DNA of 64,000 nucleotides from Mycolicibacterium peregrinum (GTDB taxonomy: Bacteria; Actinomycetota; Actinomycetes; Mycobacteriales; Mycobacteriaceae): assembly GCF_001665785.1 (NCBI RefSeq), contig NZ_LZSO01000011.1, forward strand, positions 1 through 64,000, in the 5' to 3' direction. The notes under the pieces were generated by a model. That model was not told the DNA's origin, did not search any database, and saw only the letters and a program-made list of their open reading frames with translations. Below are positions 33,089 through 43,101 of the stretch, piece after piece (position 1 is the stretch's first letter; every line of letters begins with the position of its first letter). A program made the translations under genes and the position numbers.

Positions 33089-34073
33089 ACCATCGACCAA
33101 GGCCACAGCTTGGGCCATCTTCGATCGCATCGTGGCCGACGCCGCGCCCGGCGGTGTGCACACCAATCCGTGGGTGCGCAGCGGAGCCGCACTGACCTTC
33201 GTTCCCGATTTCCGGGTGCTGCGCAAGCTTCTCGGCGTCCCGCTGTTCCTGGACGCGCCGTCCACCACTGGCGTACCGGCGCTGGCACTGGATGTGTGGC
33301 TGGCCTACGAGTTGCGGCGTGCCGGATTCGATCCAGATGCGGTGTGGCCCCGAGCGACGGATCCGCGGATCATGCCGAGCGCGATCGCCAGTCTGCTCGA
33401 GGCGCTGCCGCAGAAGGAACGCCACCTCATCGAGCAACGGCTGAAGCGGTCGATGAAAGGCGTTGCCGCGTCGAGTGCCAGCGTGCTGGGCAAGCACTAC
33501 ATGAAACAGGTCGACGTGGTGATGTCGGACTGGGACACCGGCCCGGAGTTGCTGATCAGCACCAAACGCATGGATTCCAGCTTCGGCAAGAACGCGGCCA
33601 ACCGGGTCGAGGAAAGCTACGGCGACGCCAAGAATCTGCGTCTGCGCCACCCGCTTTCGGCGCTCGGATTCGTCTACGGCCTGCGCTCGACGATTCTGCG
33701 CACAGAACCGGACAAGGCCGAGTGGCTCATCGACCTGCTGGGCAAACTCGGCACCGAGGACGACGCCTATCACGCGGTGGCGCTGGTGATGATCGACTAC
33801 GACGTCGAGGTCGCCGAGTCCGCAGACGAGGAAGTCGACAGCATCGAAAAAGCTGAGCCCGACGCGCTGTTCGAGATCGTCGACGTTGCCACGGCAGCCG
33901 TCGACGAGGCGTTGGCGGCACTACCCGACATCGCGATCCGGCATGACACGGTGCCGCCCGAGCTACAGCCTTCGCGCTTTCTGGCGACCATGGTCAACCG
34001 CGTCATCGACACCACACCGGTGACCCGGCACCGTGAGGCCCGCCGGCGACGCAATACGCCGGCCGACGCCTGA
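33078..34073 (+). CDS. Probable restriction endonuclease partner of the methyltransferase
   Basis: 331-residue protein, GTG 33078, overlapping the methyltransferase end. I do not recognise its family with certainty. A possible PD-(D/E)xK-type core is VDVVMSDWDTG followed by PELLISTKRM (D146 or D151, E157, K163), in a variant form with Ser where Asp/Glu is usual. A following block, EESYGDAKNLRLRHPLSALG (about 178-197), looks like a conserved helix. The N-terminus is globular; the last 90 residues are acidic, then basic. Position, overlap and core suggest the cutting subunit of a type II system; a non-restriction nuclease is possible. Confidence 0.6.
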   Translation: MPAEPSTKATAWAIFDRIVADAAPGGVHTNPWVRSGAALTFVPDFRVLRKLLGVPLFLDAPSTTGVPALALDVWLAYELRRAGFDPDAVWPRATDPRIMPSAIASLLEALPQKERHLIEQRLKRSMKGVAASSASVLGKHYMKQVDVVMSDWDTGPELLISTKRMDSSFGKNAANRVEESYGDAKNLRLRHPLSALGFVYGLRSTILRTEPDKAEWLIDLLGKLGTEDDAYHAVALVMIDYDVEVAESADEEVDSIEKAEPDALFEIVDVATAAVDEALAALPDIAIRHDTVPPELQPSRFLATMVNRVIDTTPVTRHREARRRRNTPADA

Positions 34074-34080
34074 GCAACGA

Positions 34081-34878
34081 CTACAACACTCGCGAGCTGG
34101 CCTTGGCCCGCGCGCTCCAGCGGCCGTCCTGGAACCCGACCACCACGGGGTGCGCGAACGCCTCGCTGACGTGTTCGGTGTTGACCACCTCGTGGGCCAA
34201 CCCACTGGCCACCGTGCGGCCGTGGGCGATCAACAGGGCGTGCGTGGTGCTGGTGGGCAGTTCCTCGAGGTGGTGGGTGACCAGGATCGAGGCCATGTCC
34301 GGATGCGAGTCATCCAGTGTGTCAAGCGTTTCCAGCAACTGCTCGCGGGCCGCAACGTCCAGGCCTGTGGTCGGCTCGTCCAGCAGGAGCAGCTGCGGAT
34401 CGGCGATCAATGCCCGGGCGATCAAGGTGCGGCCGCGCTCGCCCTGGGACAACGTCGGCCAGATCGCGTCGGCGCGCGCCGACAGCCCCACGGTGTCGAT
34501 CAGTTGGTCGGCGCGGCGCACCTGCTCGGTGGTGGGGGACCAGTGCGCGGCGATGTCGATGGTGGCGGTGATGCCGGTGAGCACCACCTCGCGCACGGTG
34601 AGCGGGTACTGAAGCCGGTGCCGGGGGTTCACGTGACCGATGGAGCGCCGGAGCACGGCCAGGTCGGTGCGGCCCATCTGGCCGCCGAGCACGTGCACGG
34701 TGCCTGACGTCGGAAACGTCACGGCGGCACAGAAACCAAGCAGCGTGCTCTTCCCGGCGCCGTTGGGTCCCAGCAGCGCCCAGTGCTCACCGGACTGCAC
34801 CGTCAGGGAGATGCCGTCGATGATCTGCTTGCCGTCGCGGCGGAAGGTCACATCGACGATGTCGAGGACGGGGGTCAT
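34081..34878 (-). CDS. Orphan ABC transporter ATPase
   Basis: 265-residue ATP-binding cassette protein. Walker A GPNGAGKSTLLG (about 38-49), signature LSQGERGRTLIARAL, Walker B LLLLDEPTTGLD, H-loop VTHHLEELP. Resembles the iron-siderophore/YlmA-like ATPases. No permease gene lies next to it. Its ATG overlaps the stop of the GntR gene (ATGA), so the two form an operon. Transport role or a soluble regulatory ATPase role cannot be decided. Confidence 0.85.
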   Translation of the reverse strand: MTPVLDIVDVTFRRDGKQIIDGISLTVQSGEHWALLGPNGAGKSTLLGFCAAVTFPTSGTVHVLGGQMGRTDLAVLRRSIGHVNPRHRLQYPLTVREVVLTGITATIDIAAHWSPTTEQVRRADQLIDTVGLSARADAIWPTLSQGERGRTLIARALIADPQLLLLDEPTTGLDVAAREQLLETLDTLDDSHPDMASILVTHHLEELPTSTTHALLIAHGRTVASGLAHEVVNTEHVSEAFAHPVVVGFQDGRWSARAKASSRVL

Positions 34879-35546
34879 GCGAAAGACTCCTTCAATGAGC
34901 TCAAATGGGTTCTGCTGGCCGCCGCGGCGGCTTCTGGATCTCGGGCGACGATCGCGTCGGCCAACTGCTGGTGCAGGTCGTGATCGCAGGGCTCGGAGGC
35001 GATCGGCCGGATCTTGAGCATGTCGATCATCGCCAGCCGCAGTCGCGGCAAGAAGGCGTCGAACAACTGGATCAGCACCTCGTTGTGAGCCGCGGCGATC
35101 ACCGTGCGGTGAAACGCCATGTCCGCGTCGACGTGGTCGGGTACCGATTGTCCGGTCACGCCTCGGGCAGCCAGGGTGCGGCGGATCGCGCGCAGATCGG
35201 CTGGGGTACGCCGGGTGGCGGCGAGCGCGGCGGCTTCGGCCTCGATGGCGATGCGTGCCTCGATCACCGAGACGATGGTGGCCCGGCGCAGCACGGTATC
35301 CCAGTCTTCGGTGGCGTCGAGTGCCGTGACGAATACGCCGGCACCCTGGCGGCTCTCCAACACGCCCTTGCCGGACAGTTCGCGGATGGCTTCGCGCAGG
35401 GTGGAGCGGCCCACGCCGAGCTGTGCGGCCAGGGTCGTCTCGCCCGGAAGACGATGTCCGAGTGGCCATTCGCCCTGGCGGATGCGCGTCAGCAGAAGCT
35501 GGGCGGTCTGGGCCGCCAGCGGGTGACGCTGAACTTGGGAGGTCAT
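34875..35546 (-). CDS. FadR-subfamily GntR transcriptional regulator
   Basis: 223-residue regulator: winged helix at the N-terminus (LRLPGETTLAAQLGVGRST-like block, TLREAIRELSGKGVLESRQG) and a C-terminal all-helical FCD domain with metal/ligand residues (HVDADMAFHRTVIAAAHNEV). ATG 35546 chosen as the first start giving the family N-terminus. Divergent from the leucine leader and leuA, and coupled to the ABC ATPase. It could control both directions; effector probably a small carboxylate, unknown. Confidence 0.88.
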   Translation of the reverse strand: MTSQVQRHPLAAQTAQLLLTRIRQGEWPLGHRLPGETTLAAQLGVGRSTLREAIRELSGKGVLESRQGAGVFVTALDATEDWDTVLRRATIVSVIEARIAIEAEAAALAATRRTPADLRAIRRTLAARGVTGQSVPDHVDADMAFHRTVIAAAHNEVLIQLFDAFLPRLRLAMIDMLKIRPIASEPCDHDLHQQLADAIVARDPEAAAAASRTHLSSLKESFA

Positions 35547-35577
35547 CGAAACCTGTCTACTTGTCTGAGGAGTTGTG

Positions 35578-35583
35578 TATAGT
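35578..35583 (+). promoter_or_regulatory. -10 element of the leuA leader transcript
   Basis: TATAGT with +1 near 35590, three bases before the leader ATG. The hexamer GTCTAC occurs twice around it (35555-35560 and 35582-35587), a possible repressor half-site pair, perhaps for the divergent GntR protein. Confidence 0.55.
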
Positions 35584-35592
35584 CTACCCATC

Positions 35593-35634
35593 ATGACGCG
35601 CACCCTCCTCCTTAGCCGCCGCGGCGGGGCCTGA
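35593..35634 (+). CDS. Leucine-rich leader peptide of leuA (13 residues)
   Basis: ATG at 35593 opens [13 protein letters not shown], ended by TGA at 35632. Three consecutive Leu codons (CTC CTC CTT, 35605-35613) followed by Ser-Arg-Arg sit 68 bases before leuA, directly behind a good -10. This is the layout of a translated attenuation leader: ribosomes stalling at Leu codons when leucine is short would alter folding of the downstream RNA. Too short for statistical gene finding; called from codon content, position and target. Confidence 0.75.
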   Translation: MTRTLLLSRRGGA

Positions 35635-35635
35635 A

Positions 35636-35676
35636 TCGACCGGCCCCCTGCCGTGGGGCTGTGTCGCGCCGGTCGA
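35636..35676 (+). terminator. Hairpin between leader peptide and leuA (attenuator candidate)
   Basis: Perfect 8-base arms TCGACCGG (35636-35643) and CCGGTCGA (35669-35676), with an inner GCCCC / GGGGC pairing (35643-35647 and 35655-35659). No U-run follows, usual for mycobacteria. It begins one base after the leader stop, so a terminating ribosome would cover the left arm. May act as an attenuator or as a fold that masks the leuA ribosome site (GAAGG near 35691). Confidence 0.55.
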
Positions 35677-35702
35677 ACTCCCATCCGACCGAAGGCACCC
35701 TC

Positions 35703-37451
35703 ATGACCACTTCCGTATTTCCCACCATCAACACCCCGGCCGGGGACGTCCCGGCCACCGCGCCGGCCTGGAACCGGCAGCGGCACTCGCAAATGCCGTC
35801 ACACCGCTACGCCAGCGTCTACGACCGGGTCGAAGTTCCACTGGTTCAACGTGATTGGCCCACCGCTCGGATCGAACGTGCGCCGCTGTGGGTGCCGGTG
35901 GACCTGCGCGACGGCAACCAGGCACTGGCCGAGCCGATGGACCCGGCCCGCAAGCGCCGCTTCTTCGAGCTGCTGGTGGCCATGGGATACAAGGAGATCG
36001 AGGTCGGGTATCCGTCCGCCTCGCAGACCGATTTCGACTTCGTCCGACTGCTGGCCGAATCCGACATCGCCCCGCCGGACGTCACCATCGTGGTGTTCGT
36101 CCCGGCGCGGCGCGACCTGATCGAACGGACCGTGGACTCGGTACGCGGCATCCGGAACGACGTCGTCATCCACATGTACACCGCCACCGCGCCCGCCTGG
36201 CGTGACGTCGTACTGGGGAAGGATCGCACCGAGCTGCGGGACCTGATCCTGGCCGGCGCACGTGACGTACTCGAATTCACCGACGGCATGCCGAACGTGC
36301 GGTTCGAATTCTCCCCGGAGGTGTTCAACCTCACCGAGCCCGACTACGTGCTGGAGCTGTGCGATGCGGTGACCGAGCTGTGGCAAGCCACACCGGGACG
36401 TCCGGTCATCCTGAACCTGCCGGCCACCGTCGAGATCGCCACCCCGAACGTCTACGCCGACCAGATCGAGTACATGCACCGCAACCTGTCCCGTCGCGAC
36501 AGCGTCATCCTCTCGGTGCACCCACACAACGACCGGGGGACCGGCATCGCCTGCGCCGAGCTCGCGGTGCTGGCGGGAGCGCAGCGGGTCGAGGGGTGTG
36601 TCTTCGGCAACGGAGAACGCACCGGCAACGTCGACATCGCCACCCTGGCGCTGAATCTGCATGCCCAAGGCGTGGATCCGATGATCGATTTCTCCGACAT
36701 CGACGAGATCGCGCGCACGGTCAGCCATTGCACCCGCATACCGATCCACGAACGCCATCCCTATGTCGGGGACATGGTGCACACGGCGTTCTCCGGGACG
36801 CACCAGGATGCGATCAAGAAGGGCTTCGCAGAACATCGCGCCAGGGCCGCGGCCACCGGGCAACCGGAGAGCGAAATCGATTGGCGGGTACCGTATCTGC
36901 CGATCGACCCGGCTGACATCGGCCGCACCTACGACGCGGTGATCCGGGTGAACTCCCAATCCGGCAAGGGAGGCATCGCCTACCTGCTGGCGACCGACTA
37001 CGGGTTGGACCTGCCGCGCCGCCTGCAGATCGACTTCGCCCGTCACGTCCAGGCCCACACCGAGGAAAGCGGCGCGGAGGTGACTGCCGCCGAACTGTTC
37101 GACCTGTTCGAGGCGACCTATCTGGATCCGGCCGGGCCGGTGCAACTCAAGGACTGGCACACCGGCGGAGACGGTGCCGCTGCGGTCACCGACCTGACGT
37201 TGGTGTACGACGGCAGCACGGTCACCAGCAGTTATCGCGGCATCGGCCCGGTGGATGCACTGCGGGCCGCGCTCGCGCAGATCGGCCATTCGGTCGAGGT
37301 GTTGAGCCTGACCCAACAGTCGATCGGCAGCACCGCCGTCAGCTACCTGGAGTACCGGTCGCCCAGTCGCACCGGATGGGCGTGCGGGCGCAGCGATTCG
37401 GTGCTCGCAGCGTCGATGGCGGCGGTGCTGCGGGCGGTCAACGCGCCTTGA
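35703..37451 (+). CDS. leuA: 2-isopropylmalate synthase LeuA
   Basis: Condenses acetyl-CoA with 2-oxoisovalerate, the first committed step of leucine synthesis. ATG 35703 gives 582 residues. Catalytic barrel: [72 protein letters not shown]-terminal LeuA allosteric domain (about 480-570) is present, so leucine feedback is likely. It lies in a non-standard place between a GntR/ABC pair and bcp; M. tuberculosis leuA is elsewhere and differs considerably, so this may be a second form. Its end overlaps convergent bcp by 14 bases. Confidence 0.92.
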   Translation: MTTSVFPTINTPAGDVPATAPAWNRQRHSQMPSHRYASVYDRVEVPLVQRDWPTARIERAPLWVPVDLRDGNQALAEPMDPARKRRFFELLVAMGYKEIEVGYPSASQTDFDFVRLLAESDIAPPDVTIVVFVPARRDLIERTVDSVRGIRNDVVIHMYTATAPAWRDVVLGKDRTELRDLILAGARDVLEFTDGMPNVRFEFSPEVFNLTEPDYVLELCDAVTELWQATPGRPVILNLPATVEIATPNVYADQIEYMHRNLSRRDSVILSVHPHNDRGTGIACAELAVLAGAQRVEGCVFGNGERTGNVDIATLALNLHAQGVDPMIDFSDIDEIARTVSHCTRIPIHERHPYVGDMVHTAFSGTHQDAIKKGFAEHRARAAATGQPESEIDWRVPYLPIDPADIGRTYDAVIRVNSQSGKGGIAYLLATDYGLDLPRRLQIDFARHVQAHTEESGAEVTAAELFDLFEATYLDPAGPVQLKDWHTGGDGAAAVTDLTLVYDGSTVTSSYRGIGPVDALRAALAQIGHSVEVLSLTQQSIGSTAVSYLEYRSPSRTGWACGRSDSVLAASMAAVLRAVNAP

Positions 37452-37902
37452 GCACTTCCAGTGCCTTGTCGGCGTGGGTGTCCATGCTGATCTCGCTGGC
37501 AATCACGGCGAGCACGGTGCGATCGGTATCGATGACGAACGTGGTCCGCTTGACCGGCATGAGCTTGCCGAGCAGGCCACGCTTCACCCCGAACTGGGCC
37601 GCCACCTTGCCGTCGGCGTCCGAGAGCAACGGGTAGTCGAAACTCTGGATGTCGGCGAACTTGGCCTGCTTGGCGACCGGGTCGGTGCTGATGCCGACCC
37701 GGTTCGCCCCGGCAGCGGCGAACTCGCCGGCCAGATCCCGGAAGTGACAGGCCTCCTTGGTGCACCCCGGCGTCATCGCCGCCGGATAGAAGAACAGCAC
37801 CACGGGGCCGTCGGCGAGCAGGCTGGTCAGGCTGCGAATCGTGCCGGTCTGGTCGGGGAGCTCGAAGTCGGGAACGGTGTCACCGGTCCTGATCTGTGTC
37901 AT
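37438..37902 (-). CDS. bcp: Peroxiredoxin, bacterioferritin comigratory protein type
   Basis: 154-residue thiol peroxidase of the BCP/PrxQ group (Rv1608c, BcpB position). Peroxidatic Cys in [17 protein letters not shown] with a second Cys five residues on, the PrxQ C-x4-C arrangement. Start block [14 protein letters not shown] and [11 protein letters not shown] are typical. Reduces hydroperoxides with thioredoxin. Divergent from trpE; 3' end overlaps leuA. Confidence 0.94.
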   Translation of the reverse strand: MTQIRTGDTVPDFELPDQTGTIRSLTSLLADGPVVLFFYPAAMTPGCTKEACHFRDLAGEFAAAGANRVGISTDPVAKQAKFADIQSFDYPLLSDADGKVAAQFGVKRGLLGKLMPVKRTTFVIDTDRTVLAVIASEISMDTHADKALEVLKAR

Positions 37903-37964
37903 GGTCGCTCACGCTACGCCGTCTGCATGCCGGTCCTGCTCGGTCGATCTGGGAGGATTGATCT

Positions 37965-39494
37965 GTGCAAACCACCCCCGACAGCCTCACCCGCACCACA
38001 TCGCGCGAGGATTTCCGGGCACTGGCCGCCGAGCACCGCGTGGTCCCGGTGACCCGCAAGGTGCTGGCCGACAGCGAGACGCCGTTGTCGGCGTACCGCA
38101 AGCTCGCCGCCAACCGTCCCGGTACGTTCCTGCTCGAATCGGCCGAGAACGGTCGCTCGTGGTCGCGTTGGTCGTTCATCGGCGCCGGTGCCCCCTCGGC
38201 CCTGACGGTCCGCGACGACCAGGCGGTGTGGCTGGGCACGGCCCCCAAGGACGCGCCCAGTGGTGGCGAGCCGCTGGCGGCGTTGCGGGCCACCCTGGAT
38301 CTGCTGCAGACCGAGGCGGTGCCGGACCTGCCGCCGCTGTCCTCGGGGCTCGTGGGTTACTTCGCCTACGACATGGTGCGCCGGTTGGAACGGCTGCCGG
38401 AGCTCACCGTGGACGATCTGGGCCTGCCAGACATGGTGCTGCTGCTGGCCACCGACATCGCCGCCGTCGATCACCACGAGGGCACCATCACCCTGATCGC
38501 CAACGCGGTGAACTGGAACGGCACCGACGAGCGCGTCGACGAGGCCTACGACGATGCGGTCCGGCGCCTCGACATCATGACCACTGCGCTGGGCCAGCCG
38601 CTGTCGTCCACCGTGGCGACATTCAGCCGGCCTGCACCCGACCATCGCGGACAGCGCACGGTGGAGGAGTACTCCGCGATCGTCGAGAAGCTCGTCGGGG
38701 ACATCGAGGCCGGTGAAGCCTTCCAGGTGGTGCCTTCGCAGCGGTTCGAGATGACGACCCAAGCCGATCCCATCGATGTCTACCGGATGCTGCGGGTGAC
38801 GAACCCGAGCCCGTACATGTATCTGCTCAATGTCCCCGATGCCGATGGCGGACTGGACTTTTCGGTCGTCGGCTCCAGTCCCGAAGCGCTGGTCACGGTG
38901 AAGGACGGCCGGGCCACCACCCATCCGATCGCGGGAACGCGGTGGCGCGGCAGCACCGAGGAAGAAGACGTGCTGCTCGAGAAGGAGCTCCTGTCCGACG
39001 AGAAGGAACGTGCCGAGCACCTGATGCTGGTCGACCTCGGCCGCAACGACCTGGGGCGGGTGTGCCGACCCGGCACGGTGCGGGTCGAGGACTACAGCCA
39101 CATCGAGCGCTACAGCCACGTGATGCACCTGGTGTCCACGGTGACCGGGGAGTTGGCGGAGGGCAAGACCGCGCTCGACGCGGTGACGGCTTGCTTCCCG
39201 GCCGGCACGCTGTCGGGGGCCCCCAAGGTGCGTGCCATGGAGTTGATCGAGGAGGTCGAGATGACCCGACGCGGCCTGTACGGCGGCGTGCTGGGTTACC
39301 TGGACTTCGCGGGCAACGCCGACTTCGCGATCGCCATCCGGACCGCACTGATGCGTGACGGCACGGCCTACGTGCAGGCCGGCGGGGGAGTCGTGGCCGA
39401 TTCCAACGGCCCCTACGAGTACAACGAATCGGCAAACAAGGCCAAAGCCGTGCTGAACGCCATCGCCGCCGCCGACACATTGGCCGAGCCGTGA
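37965..39494 (+). CDS. trpE: Anthranilate synthase component I TrpE
   Basis: Chorismate to anthranilate, first step of tryptophan synthesis. GTG 37965 follows GGGAGGA (37951-37957). 509 residues. Seen: [20 protein letters not shown] (Trp-feedback LLES site), [58 protein letters not shown] and [17 protein letters not shown]. No Trp-codon leader peptide is seen upstream. Starts the trpE-membrane protein-trpC-trpB-trpA-lgt cluster. Confidence 0.97.
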   Translation: MQTTPDSLTRTTSREDFRALAAEHRVVPVTRKVLADSETPLSAYRKLAANRPGTFLLESAENGRSWSRWSFIGAGAPSALTVRDDQAVWLGTAPKDAPSGGEPLAALRATLDLLQTEAVPDLPPLSSGLVGYFAYDMVRRLERLPELTVDDLGLPDMVLLLATDIAAVDHHEGTITLIANAVNWNGTDERVDEAYDDAVRRLDIMTTALGQPLSSTVATFSRPAPDHRGQRTVEEYSAIVEKLVGDIEAGEAFQVVPSQRFEMTTQADPIDVYRMLRVTNPSPYMYLLNVPDADGGLDFSVVGSSPEALVTVKDGRATTHPIAGTRWRGSTEEEDVLLEKELLSDEKERAEHLMLVDLGRNDLGRVCRPGTVRVEDYSHIERYSHVMHLVSTVTGELAEGKTALDAVTACFPAGTLSGAPKVRAMELIEEVEMTRRGLYGGVLGYLDFAGNADFAIAIRTALMRDGTAYVQAGGGVVADSNGPYEYNESANKAKAVLNAIAAADTLAEP

Positions 39495-40111
39495 CACGGG
39501 TGGCGCAGGCGCTGTTCGTCGTCGCGGCGCTGCTGCTGTGGGTCGCCTCGCGGATGACCTGGGTGTCGGTGACGTCGTTCGATGGCCTGGGCCAGCCCAA
39601 GACCACGGCATTGACGGGCGCATCCTGGTCGACGGCGTTGATCCCGCTGGCGTTGTTGGTGCTGGCGGCCGCGGTCGCGGTGCTCGCCGTACACGGCTGG
39701 GCACTCCGGCTGCTGGCCCTGCTGATCGCCGCCGCCAGCGCCGGCATGGGATACCTGGGGATCAGCCTGTGGGTGATCAAGGACGTGGCACAGCGGGCCG
39801 CTGACCTGGCAGTCGTTCCCGTCTCCCAGTTGACCGCCGCCGGGGGCGGAACCAGTCGTTCCTTCGGTGGCGCGGTGCTGACGCTGGTAGCAGCGGGATG
39901 TGCGCTGGTCGGCGCGGTGCTGCTGATGCGGTCGGCCAACAGTGCGAGGCGCGGCACTGTGACCCGCTACGCGGCACCTGCAGCGCGGCGGGAGGCCGCC
40001 AGGGGCGACGGCGGTGATGAGCCGATGTCGGAGCGAATGTTGTGGGATGCGCTGGACGAAGGTCACGATCCGACCGGTGACGGCAGTGATCCGGACAGTA
40101 AGGGCCGGTGA
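39491..40111 (+). CDS. Trp biosynthesis-associated membrane protein
   Basis: 206-residue protein of the actinobacterial family found between trpE and trpC (Rv1610). Four hydrophobic segments (about 5-20, 48-68, 70-92 and 124-146), the first followed by a W-rich loop [16 protein letters not shown], then a hydrophilic C-terminal tail ending in [19 protein letters not shown] 39491 overlaps the trpE stop. Function unknown despite fixed linkage. Confidence 0.9.
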   Translation: MTRVAQALFVVAALLLWVASRMTWVSVTSFDGLGQPKTTALTGASWSTALIPLALLVLAAAVAVLAVHGWALRLLALLIAAASAGMGYLGISLWVIKDVAQRAADLAVVPVSQLTAAGGGTSRSFGGAVLTLVAAGCALVGAVLLMRSANSARRGTVTRYAAPAARREAARGDGGDEPMSERMLWDALDEGHDPTGDGSDPDSKGR

Positions 40112-40194
40112 ATGGTGAAGGTGTGGCGACGGCTACCCTTCCAGGGAGGGCAACCGGGACCGGCCCGGAGGCACCAGAAAGGAACCGACGGGCG

Positions 40195-41013
40195 ATGAGT
40201 TCGGCCACAGTGCTCGACTCCATTATCGAGGGAGTCCGCGCCGACGTTGCCGCCCGCGAGGCCGTTATCAGCTTGGCTGATATCAAGGCGCGGGCCCAGG
40301 ACGCACCTCCGCCGCTCAACGTGATGGCTGCGTTGCGGGAACCGGGAATTGCCGTGATCGCCGAAGTGAAGCGGGCGAGCCCGTCGCGGGGCGAGCTGGC
40401 CAACATCGCCGATCCGGCGCAGTTGGCACAGGCATACCAGGCCGGCGGCGCGCGGATCATCAGCGTGCTCACCGAGCAGCGCCGGTTCAACGGCTCACTG
40501 GCCGATCTGGACGCGGTGCGGGCTGCGGTGTCAATCCCGGTGTTGCGCAAGGACTTTATCGTCAAGCCGTACCAGATTCACGAGGCTCGGGCGCACGGCG
40601 CCGACCTGCTGCTGCTCATCGTGGCGGCGCTGGAGCAGTCGGTGTTGGAATCGCTTTTGGAGCGCACGGAATCCCTCGGGATGACCGCACTCGTCGAGGT
40701 GCACACCGAAGAGGAGGCCGACCGGGCGTTGCAGGCCGGGGCGAAGTTGATCGGTGTCAATGCCCGCGACCTCAAGACGCTGGAAGTCGACCGTGACTGC
40801 TTCGCCCGGATCGCGCCGGGGCTGCCCTCCGATGTCATCCGCGTCGCGGAGTCCGGGGTCCGTGGAACCGCTGACCTCCTGGCGTACGCCGGCGCTGGTG
40901 CCGATGCCGTTCTGGTCGGTGAAGGTCTGGTGACCAGCGGGGATCCCCGCAGCGCGGTCGCCGATCTGGTCACCGCCGGTACGCACCCGTCCTGCCCGAA
41001 ACCGGCTCGCTGA
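40195..41013 (+). CDS. trpC: Indole-3-glycerol phosphate synthase TrpC
   Basis: TIM-barrel enzyme of 272 residues. Start ATG 40195 ([20 protein letters not shown]) follows AAAGGAA at 40179-40185; the longer frame from 40108 lacks a ribosome site. Seen: [17 protein letters not shown] (catalytic Lys, phosphate), [35 protein letters not shown] and [11 protein letters not shown]. Not fused to trpF; PriA supplies that step. Confidence 0.96.
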   Translation: MSSATVLDSIIEGVRADVAAREAVISLADIKARAQDAPPPLNVMAALREPGIAVIAEVKRASPSRGELANIADPAQLAQAYQAGGARIISVLTEQRRFNGSLADLDAVRAAVSIPVLRKDFIVKPYQIHEARAHGADLLLLIVAALEQSVLESLLERTESLGMTALVEVHTEEEADRALQAGAKLIGVNARDLKTLEVDRDCFARIAPGLPSDVIRVAESGVRGTADLLAYAGAGADAVLVGEGLVTSGDPRSAVADLVTAGTHPSCPKPAR

Positions 41014-41050
41014 ACCAGTCAATGAGCCGCTTGCACGAAAAGACACTTTG

Positions 41051-42316
41051 ATGGCGGATCTCGCGGGGCCCGAGTTGCCCCGTTCCAGCGCAGGCGTTGC
41101 CGAACCCACCGTTCACGATCCCGACACGCTGGGGCATTTCGGATCCTACGGCGGCCGGTTGGTTCCCGAGGCACTGATGGCGGTGATCGAAGAGGTCACC
41201 GCGGCCTATGAGAAGGCCCGCGGCGACCAGGCTTTCCTCGACGAGCTCGACCGGTTGCAGCGTCATTACAGCGGCCGTCCGTCCCCGCTGTACGAGGCGA
41301 CCCGACTGTCCGAGTACGCCGGTGGCGCACGCATCTTCCTCAAGCGAGAAGACCTGAACCACACCGGTTCTCACAAGATCAACAATGTTCTGGGCCAGGC
41401 ACTGTTGGCGCGGCAGATGGGTAAGACGCGGGTCATCGCCGAAACCGGAGCCGGCCAGCACGGAGTGGCCACAGCCACCGCATGTGCCCTGCTCGGACTC
41501 GAATGCATCATCTACATGGGCGCGGTGGACACCGCCCGCCAGGCGCTCAACGTCGCGCGGATGCGCTTGCTCGGAGCCACCGTCGTCTCGGTCGAAGCCG
41601 GATCCAAGACGCTCAAGGACGCGATCAACGAGGCGTTCCGGGACTGGGTCACCAATGCCGACGACACCTATTACTGCTTCGGGACGGCGGCAGGCCCGCA
41701 TCCGTTCCCGCTGATGGTGCGCGATTTCCAGCGCATCATCGGCATGGAGGCCAGAGCGCAGATCCTCGATCAGGCCGGCCGGTTGCCCGACGCGGTCACC
41801 GCGTGCGTCGGCGGCGGCTCGAACGCCATCGGTGTGTTCCACGCCTTCATCGATGACCCGGCGGTTCGGTTGGTCGGTTTCGAGGCCGCAGGCGACGGTG
41901 TCGAGACGGGGCGGCACGCCGCGACATTCGCCGGTGGCTCTCCCGGTGCGTTCCAGGGATCGTTCTCCTACCTGTTGCAGGACGAGGACGGCCAGACGAT
42001 CGAATCGCACTCCATCTCGGCCGGTTTGGACTACCCGGGTGTCGGGCCCGAGCACGCATTCCTCAAAGACATCGGTCGCGCCGAGTACCGTCCCGTCACC
42101 GATACCGAGGCGATGGACGCGTTCTCGTTGTTGTGCCGCCGCGAGGGCATCATTCCGGCGATCGAATCGGCGCATGCGGTGGCCGGTGCGCTCAAGTTGG
42201 GCCCTGAACTGGGCAGCGGAGCGATCATCGTGGTGAACTTGTCCGGGCGTGGCGACAAGGACGTTGAGACCGCGGCCAAGTGGTTCGGACTGCTCGATGA
42301 GGGGAGCGCGGGATGA
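41051..42316 (+). CDS. trpB: Tryptophan synthase beta chain TrpB
   Basis: PLP enzyme joining indole and serine. 421 residues. PLP lysine in [20 protein letters not shown], then [20 protein letters not shown] and the phosphate loop [33 protein letters not shown] is the TrpB1-type start. ATG 41051 lacks a strong ribosome site. trpA overlaps its stop by 4 bases (ATGA). Confidence 0.97.
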   Translation: MADLAGPELPRSSAGVAEPTVHDPDTLGHFGSYGGRLVPEALMAVIEEVTAAYEKARGDQAFLDELDRLQRHYSGRPSPLYEATRLSEYAGGARIFLKREDLNHTGSHKINNVLGQALLARQMGKTRVIAETGAGQHGVATATACALLGLECIIYMGAVDTARQALNVARMRLLGATVVSVEAGSKTLKDAINEAFRDWVTNADDTYYCFGTAAGPHPFPLMVRDFQRIIGMEARAQILDQAGRLPDAVTACVGGGSNAIGVFHAFIDDPAVRLVGFEAAGDGVETGRHAATFAGGSPGAFQGSFSYLLQDEDGQTIESHSISAGLDYPGVGPEHAFLKDIGRAEYRPVTDTEAMDAFSLLCRREGIIPAIESAHAVAGALKLGPELGSGAIIVVNLSGRGDKDVETAAKWFGLLDEGSAG

Positions 42317-43101
42317 GCCGGCTGGCGGAGTTGTTCGACGGCTGCCGCGCCGAGGGTCGTGCCGCGTTGATCGGTTACCTGCCGACCGGGTTCCCGGACG
42401 TTCAGACGTCGATCGCGGCGATGACGGCAATGGTCGAATCCGGTTGCGATCTCGTGGAAGTCGGCGTTCCGTACTCGGATCCGGGGATGGACGGGCCGAC
42501 GATCGCGGCCGCCACCGAGGCGGCGCTGGCCGGCGGGGTTCGGGTGCGCGACACCCTCGCTGCAGTCGAGGCGATCAGCAACGCCGGCGGCCGCGCAGTA
42601 GTGATGACGTACTGGAACCCGGTGTTGCGCAAAGGTGTTGACACGTTTGCCCGAGACCTCGCCTCCGCCGGTGGATACGGGTTGATCACCCCGGATCTGA
42701 TCCCCGAGGAAGCCGTCGATTGGATCGCGGCATCGGAGGAGCACGATCTGGACCGGATCTTCCTGGTCGCCCCGTCGTCCACACCGGAGCGGCTCGCAGC
42801 GACGGTGAACGCTTCACGCGGCTTCGTCTACGCCGCATCGACCATGGGCGTCACCGGGGCCCGCGACGTGGTCTCGAACGCAGCGCCGGAGTTGGTGCGC
42901 CGCGTCAAGGCAGTCTCGGACATCCCTGTCGGAGTGGGGTTGGGTGTGCGCTCGGGAGCGCAGGCCGCCGAGATCGGCGCCTACGCCGACGGCGTCATCG
43001 TCGGGTCGGCACTGGTGTCGGCCCTGGGTGAGGGGCTGGACGCAGTCCGTCGTCTCACCGAAGAACTGGCCAACGGCGTTAGGCAGAGGATTTCAGCTTG
43101 A
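42313..43101 (+). CDS. trpA: Tryptophan synthase alpha chain TrpA
   Basis: Cleaves indoleglycerol phosphate and passes indole to TrpB. 262 residues. Catalytic Glu in [20 protein letters not shown] with the Asp loop nearby, and [20 protein letters not shown] as phosphate site. Translation coupled to trpB and, through its stop, to lgt. Confidence 0.97.
   Translation: MSRLAELFDGCRAEGRAALIGYLPTGFPDVQTSIAAMTAMVESGCDLVEVGVPYSDPGMDGPTIAAATEAALAGGVRVRDTLAAVEAISNAGGRAVVMTYWNPVLRKGVDTFARDLASAGGYGLITPDLIPEEAVDWIAASEEHDLDRIFLVAPSSTPERLAATVNASRGFVYAASTMGVTGARDVVSNAAPELVRRVKAVSDIPVGVGLGVRSGAQAAEIGAYADGVIVGSALVSALGEGLDAVRRLTEELANGVRQRISA

Noticed and set aside
37903..37964. Tryptophan leader peptide before trpE
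   Set aside because: No short frame with Trp codons exists between bcp and trpE; only a normal ribosome site is seen.
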